Below are positions 61,151 to 64,000 of a stretch of 64,000 bases of DNA, piece by piece. The stretch comes from Burkholderiales bacterium (lineage in GTDB: Bacteria; Pseudomonadota; Gammaproteobacteria; Burkholderiales; Burkholderiaceae_D). The number at the start of each line of letters is the position of its first letter. Position 1 is the first letter of the stretch. The position numbers and the translations under genes were made by a program. The notes under the pieces are model-generated. The model had not been told where the DNA came from, made no database searches, and saw nothing but the letters and a program-made list of their open reading frames with translations. The stretch covers positions 1 to 64,000 of the forward strand of contig JACOUL010000030.1 of NCBI GenBank assembly GCA_016177875.1, read 5' to 3'.

Positions 61151-63607
61151 TTATGCTTGCACCGGCGCTTCCACTTTGATCGGAATGAACTGACGCTCAT
61201 CGACCTGGGCTTCTTTGCGCTCGTGCCACGGATCCGGCTCGCCTTCCAGCGAAGCTTTCAAACGCGCGTACAAGGCTTTGCGATTCGGTTCGTCTTCCAG
61301 GACTTTTTTCTTCACATGATCCAAACCGACGCGCGAGACGTAGTGCACCGTGCGCTCCAGGTACCAGCCTTCTTCGCGATAAAGCTGCAGGAAAGCGCCG
61401 GAATATTCCAGCACTTCTTCATGCGTCCTCAACTTGACAAAGAAATGCGCCACCTCGGTCTTGATGCCGCCGTTGCCTGCCACATAAATTTCCCAGCCGG
61501 AGTCGACGCCAATCACGCCGACGTCCTTGATGCCGGCCTCGGCGCAGTTACGCGGACAACCCGATACCGCCAGCTTGACCTTATGCGGCGCATACATGCG
61601 CCACAAGTCGCGCTCCAACTGCTTGCCCATCAAGGTCGAATCTTGCGTACCGAAACGGCACCACTCCGAACCCACGCAAGTCTTCACGGTACGCAAAGCC
61701 TTGGCATAGGCATGACCGGAAGGCATATCCAGATCTTTCCAGACGTTTTGCAAGTCTTCCTTTTTCACGCCCAGCAAATCGATACGCTGGCCGCCGGTGA
61801 CTTTCACGGTCGGGATGCTGTATTTTTCCACGACGTCGGCAATGCGGCGCAATTCGCTGGCGGTTGTCTCGCCGCCCCACATGCGCGGAATCACCGAGTA
61901 CGTGCCGTCCTTCTGGATGTTGGCGTGGGCGCGCTCGTTGATGTAACGCGATTGAGGATCATCCTTGGCTTCCTTCGGCCAGGTCGAAATCAAATAATAA
62001 TTCAAGGCCGGCCGGCAGGACGAACAGCCATTCGGCGTACGCCACTCCAGGAATTCCATTGCGGCCTTGATCGACAGCAGCTTGTTGACCTTGATGGCAT
62101 CGCGCACTTCCTGATGCGTATGTTCGGTACAAGCGCACATCGGCTTCGTCTTGGGAGAAGTCGAATAATCGCCGCCTACCGTGAAGCTGATGATCTGTTC
62201 CACCAGGCCGGTACAAGAACCGCAGGACGCCGAAGCCTTGGTGTGTTTGCGCACGTCTTCCAGCGTGAACAAGCCTTTTTCCTTGATAGCTTTGGTGATG
62301 GCGCCTTTGCACACGCCGTTACAGCCGCACACCTCGGCGTCGTCCGGCATCGACGCAGCCCTGGTGTGGCCTTCGTGGCCGACGTCACCCGGGCGGCCGG
62401 TATTGGATTCGCCGAATAACAGCGATTCACGGATTTCGCCGATGTCTTTTCCTTCGCGCAGCAGCTTGAAGTACCAGGTGCCGTCGACCGTATCGCCATA
62501 TAAGCAGGCGCCGACCAGCTTGTTGTCCTTAACAACCAGCTTCTTGTAAACACCGCCTTTCGGGTCAGCCAGCACGATTTCTTCCGTACCCTCGCCACCC
62601 ATGAATTCGCCGGCCGAGAATAAGTCGATGCCGGTCACTTTCAATTTGGTGGAAGTGACCGAGCCTTGATAGCGGCCGATACCGAAATTGGCGAGATGGT
62701 TCGCGCAAACCTTGGCCATCTCGAACAAGGGCGCCACCAAGCCATATGCGATGCCGCGATGATTGGCACACTCGCCCACGGCATAGATGCGCGGGTCGTA
62801 AGTCTGCATAGTGTCGTTGACCACAATGCCGCGGTTGCAGTAAATGCCCGCAGATTCCGCCAGCGCGGTGTTGGGGCGAATACCGACCGCCATCACCACC
62901 AGTTCCGCCGGCACTTCGACGCCATCGGTGAAACGCAAGGCCTTCACGCGGCCATTTTCATCGCCGACGATTTCCTTGGTATTTTTCTCAAGGAGGAAAT
63001 TAAGGCCGCGATCTTCCAGCGATTTTTGCAGCATCTTGCCGGCGACCGGGTCGAGCTGGCGCTCCATCAGCCAATTCGGAAGGTGAACGACTGTTACATC
63101 CATACCGCGCAGCTTCAATCCATTTGCAGCTTCCAAGCCAAGCAAGCCGCCGCCGATCACGACTGCGTGCTTATGTTTCTGCGCCGCTTCGATCATGGCA
63201 TTGGTGTCATGGATATCGCGATAAGAAATCACACCCTCCAAATCCTTGCCCGGCACCGGAAGCATGAAAGGATTGGAACCGGTTGCCATCAGCAAGCGAT
63301 CGTATTCCGCAGTCGTGCCGTCTTCGGCAATCACCAGGCGCTTGACGCGATCGATCTTAGTGATTTTTTTGCCAAGATGAAGCTTGATATTGTTTTCTTC
63401 ATACCAGTCGACATCATTCAACATGATGTCCTTGATGGTTTGCTCACCGGCGAGTACGGGGGAAAGCAGGATGCGGTTGTAATTCGCATAAGGCTCAGCG
63501 CCGAACACAGTGATCTCATAGATGTCTGGAGCGAGCTTCAATAATTCTTCCAGCGTGCGTACGCCCGCCATGCCATTACCGACCATCACCAGCTTCAACT
63601 TCTTCAT
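61151..63607 (-). CDS. nirB: NADH-dependent nitrite reductase large subunit NirB
   Basis: The 818-residue enzyme reduces nitrite to ammonium with NADH. It has an N-terminal FAD/NAD domain (KLVMVGNGMAGVRTLEEL, VVIGGGLLGLEAANGL), BFD-like Cys-rich 2Fe-2S domains (CGCNGVCKGAI, then CGSCTGLV, and CSSCRPALNYYL), and a sirohaem/4Fe-4S domain with TCVGSEWCRFGTQDS near 643-657 and SGCPRNCAEAGIKDVGVIG near 680-698. All cluster cysteines appear present. AGGAGG lies 8 bases before the ATG. It is the first gene of the minus-strand assimilation operon, divergent from the NarK-type transporter gene. Confidence 0.97.
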   Translation of the reverse strand: MKKLKLVMVGNGMAGVRTLEELLKLAPDIYEITVFGAEPYANYNRILLSPVLAGEQTIKDIMLNDVDWYEENNIKLHLGKKITKIDRVKRLVIAEDGTTAEYDRLLMATGSNPFMLPVPGKDLEGVISYRDIHDTNAMIEAAQKHKHAVVIGGGLLGLEAANGLKLRGMDVTVVHLPNWLMERQLDPVAGKMLQKSLEDRGLNFLLEKNTKEIVGDENGRVKALRFTDGVEVPAELVVMAVGIRPNTALAESAGIYCNRGIVVNDTMQTYDPRIYAVGECANHRGIAYGLVAPLFEMAKVCANHLANFGIGRYQGSVTSTKLKVTGIDLFSAGEFMGGEGTEEIVLADPKGGVYKKLVVKDNKLVGACLYGDTVDGTWYFKLLREGKDIGEIRESLLFGESNTGRPGDVGHEGHTRAASMPDDAEVCGCNGVCKGAITKAIKEKGLFTLEDVRKHTKASASCGSCTGLVEQIISFTVGGDYSTSPKTKPMCACTEHTHQEVRDAIKVNKLLSIKAAMEFLEWRTPNGCSSCRPALNYYLISTWPKEAKDDPQSRYINERAHANIQKDGTYSVIPRMWGGETTASELRRIADVVEKYSIPTVKVTGGQRIDLLGVKKEDLQNVWKDLDMPSGHAYAKALRTVKTCVGSEWCRFGTQDSTLMGKQLERDLWRMYAPHKVKLAVSGCPRNCAEAGIKDVGVIGVDSGWEIYVAGNGGIKTEVAHFFVKLRTHEEVLEYSGAFLQLYREEGWYLERTVHYVSRVGLDHVKKKVLEDEPNRKALYARLKASLEGEPDPWHERKEAQVDERQFIPIKVEAPVQA

Positions 63608-63664
63608 CGCGCATCCTCCTAAATAATCTGCGCATCCCTACAAGCAAGAGCAATGCCAGATAAC

Positions 63665-63690
63665 AGTGCGGCGCACGTGCGCGCCGCACT
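63665..63690 (-). promoter_or_regulatory. GC-rich hairpin in the nirB leader
   Basis: AGTGCGGCGC (63665-63674) is the exact reverse complement of 63681-63690, with a 6-base loop. It lies about 58-83 bases before nirB. No T run follows. It may be an attenuator or an operator; the loop (GCACGT on the transcript strand) does not match the ANTAR hexaloop pattern I know. Confidence 0.5.
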
Positions 63691-63811
63691 CATAGCGCGC
63701 ATCGTTGTGGTGAAAATCGCGCGTTTATTTGGTGCGTCGCACTTGAACGATTCATTTTTTCGAAATTTTGAATATGGTATTTCTACTGCCTGCACAATCT
63801 TCTCTCTCTGT

Positions 63812-63845
63812 GCACAGATTTGGTGGCATGGCACTTGCATAGTGC
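63812..63845 (+). promoter_or_regulatory. Possible NtrC-like dyads at the narK promoter
   Basis: GCAC-N7-GTGG (63812-63826) and GCAC-N7-GTGC (63831-63845) match the NtrC spacing, the second exactly. Both overlap the promoter elements, an unusual place for an activator, so they may be coincidence or repressor sites. Confidence 0.3.
63824..63840 (+). promoter_or_regulatory. Sigma-54 promoter of narK
   Basis: TGGCATGGCACTTGCAT contains GG at -24 and GC at -12 with the obligatory spacing and TTGCA as the -12 box. Transcription would start near 63850, about 29 bases before the ATG. Sigma-54 control suits nitrogen-regulated nitrate uptake. Confidence 0.65.
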
Positions 63846-63878
63846 ATCGCCATCAATTTTCGGAACAGGGGAGTCGCT

Positions 63879-64000
63879 ATGCAAAAAACATCATTCTGGA
63901 AAGCTGGTCATGTACCAAGCTTGATCGCCGCCTTTTTATACTTCGACATGAGCTTCATGGTGTGGGTCATGCTCGGACCATTGGGCGTACAAATCGCCAA
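63879..64000 (+). CDS. narK: NarK-type nitrate/nitrite transporter, start only (cut by window edge)
   Basis: Forty codons are visible: MQKTSFWKAGHVPSLIAAFL continuing YFDMSFMVWVMLGPLGVQIA. This is the first membrane helix of the NNP branch of the major facilitator superfamily, with the family's FDMSFMVWVMLGPLG stretch. GGGGAG sits 5 bases before the ATG, and a sigma-54 promoter match lies further upstream. It is divergent from nirB and would import nitrate for the nasA/nirBD pathway. The rest of the gene lies outside the window, so completeness is unknown. Confidence 0.85.
   Translation, partial: MQKTSFWKAGHVPSLIAAFLYFDMSFMVWVMLGPLGVQIA

Noticed and set aside
61124..62419. 431-residue open frame opposite nirB
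   Set aside because: It is an antisense shadow of nirB with no motif or start signal.
63666..63689. ANTAR-type antiterminator hairpin for NasT/NasR
   Set aside because: Only one hairpin is present, and its hexaloop does not show the A1/G4 pattern; no T run follows.

Overview
The window looks like a chromosomal segment of a betaproteobacterium, most likely Oxalobacteraceae (Herminiimonas/Janthinobacterium/Herbaspirillum type). The grounds are the rpsU-yqeY-dnaG-rpoD order, the long Lys/Ala-rich N-terminus of RpoD, the nirB-nirD-nasA block and moderate GC. The genus is an inference from gene content; no database was searched.

Layout. 1-129 is the tail of an IS5-type transposase. 152-6128 (minus) is a three-gene surface-glycan operon: a two-domain GT2 glycosyltransferase, a WbsX/RgpF fusion and a methyltransferase with a coiled coil. 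6327-10587 (minus) holds gspE, a SoxY-like secreted protein and an abundant-looking 629-residue surface protein, divided by a terminator. After a 0.68-kb divergent control region, 11269-20220 (plus) carries a type II secretion-like operon (gspF,G,H,I,J,K, L-like, M-like, C/P-like, secretin D). The stop of the secretin gene overlaps the start of the first of four tandem TPR-SPINDLY (GT41, O-GlcNAc-transferase-like) genes (20217-30761), which together hold five catalytic domains. Directly coupled to these are a DegT aminotransferase and a WbqC-like gene, then beta-propeller proteins, FkbM and other methyltransferases, and an ACP/SDR/adenylating ligase/acyltransferase cassette (to 41219). Converging on it is a sugar operon (41231-46059, minus) with a PseB/CapD-like dehydratase, two more DegT aminotransferases, a GNAT and a hexapeptide acetyltransferase.

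How it may work together. The most interesting reading, which is inference, is a dedicated system that secretes a Ser/Thr/Asn-rich surface protein and decorates it with an unusual acylated amino sugar: sugar made by the dehydratase, aminotransferases and acyl cassette, attached by the SPINDLY enzymes, and exported by the co-encoded secretion machine.

Housekeeping follows: gluQ, rhlE, a tRNA with anticodon CAU (probably tRNA-Ile2) squeezed between rpoD and rhlE, rpoD, dnaG, yqeY and rpsU, then a flavoprotein and ybiB. The right end (56228-64000) is a nitrate/nitrite assimilation region: a fused Fe-S/DmsC-like membrane subunit, nasA, nirD and nirB on the minus strand, and the start of a divergent NarK-type transporter preceded by a good sigma-54 promoter match.

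No CRISPR array, rRNA, prophage or replication origin was seen.
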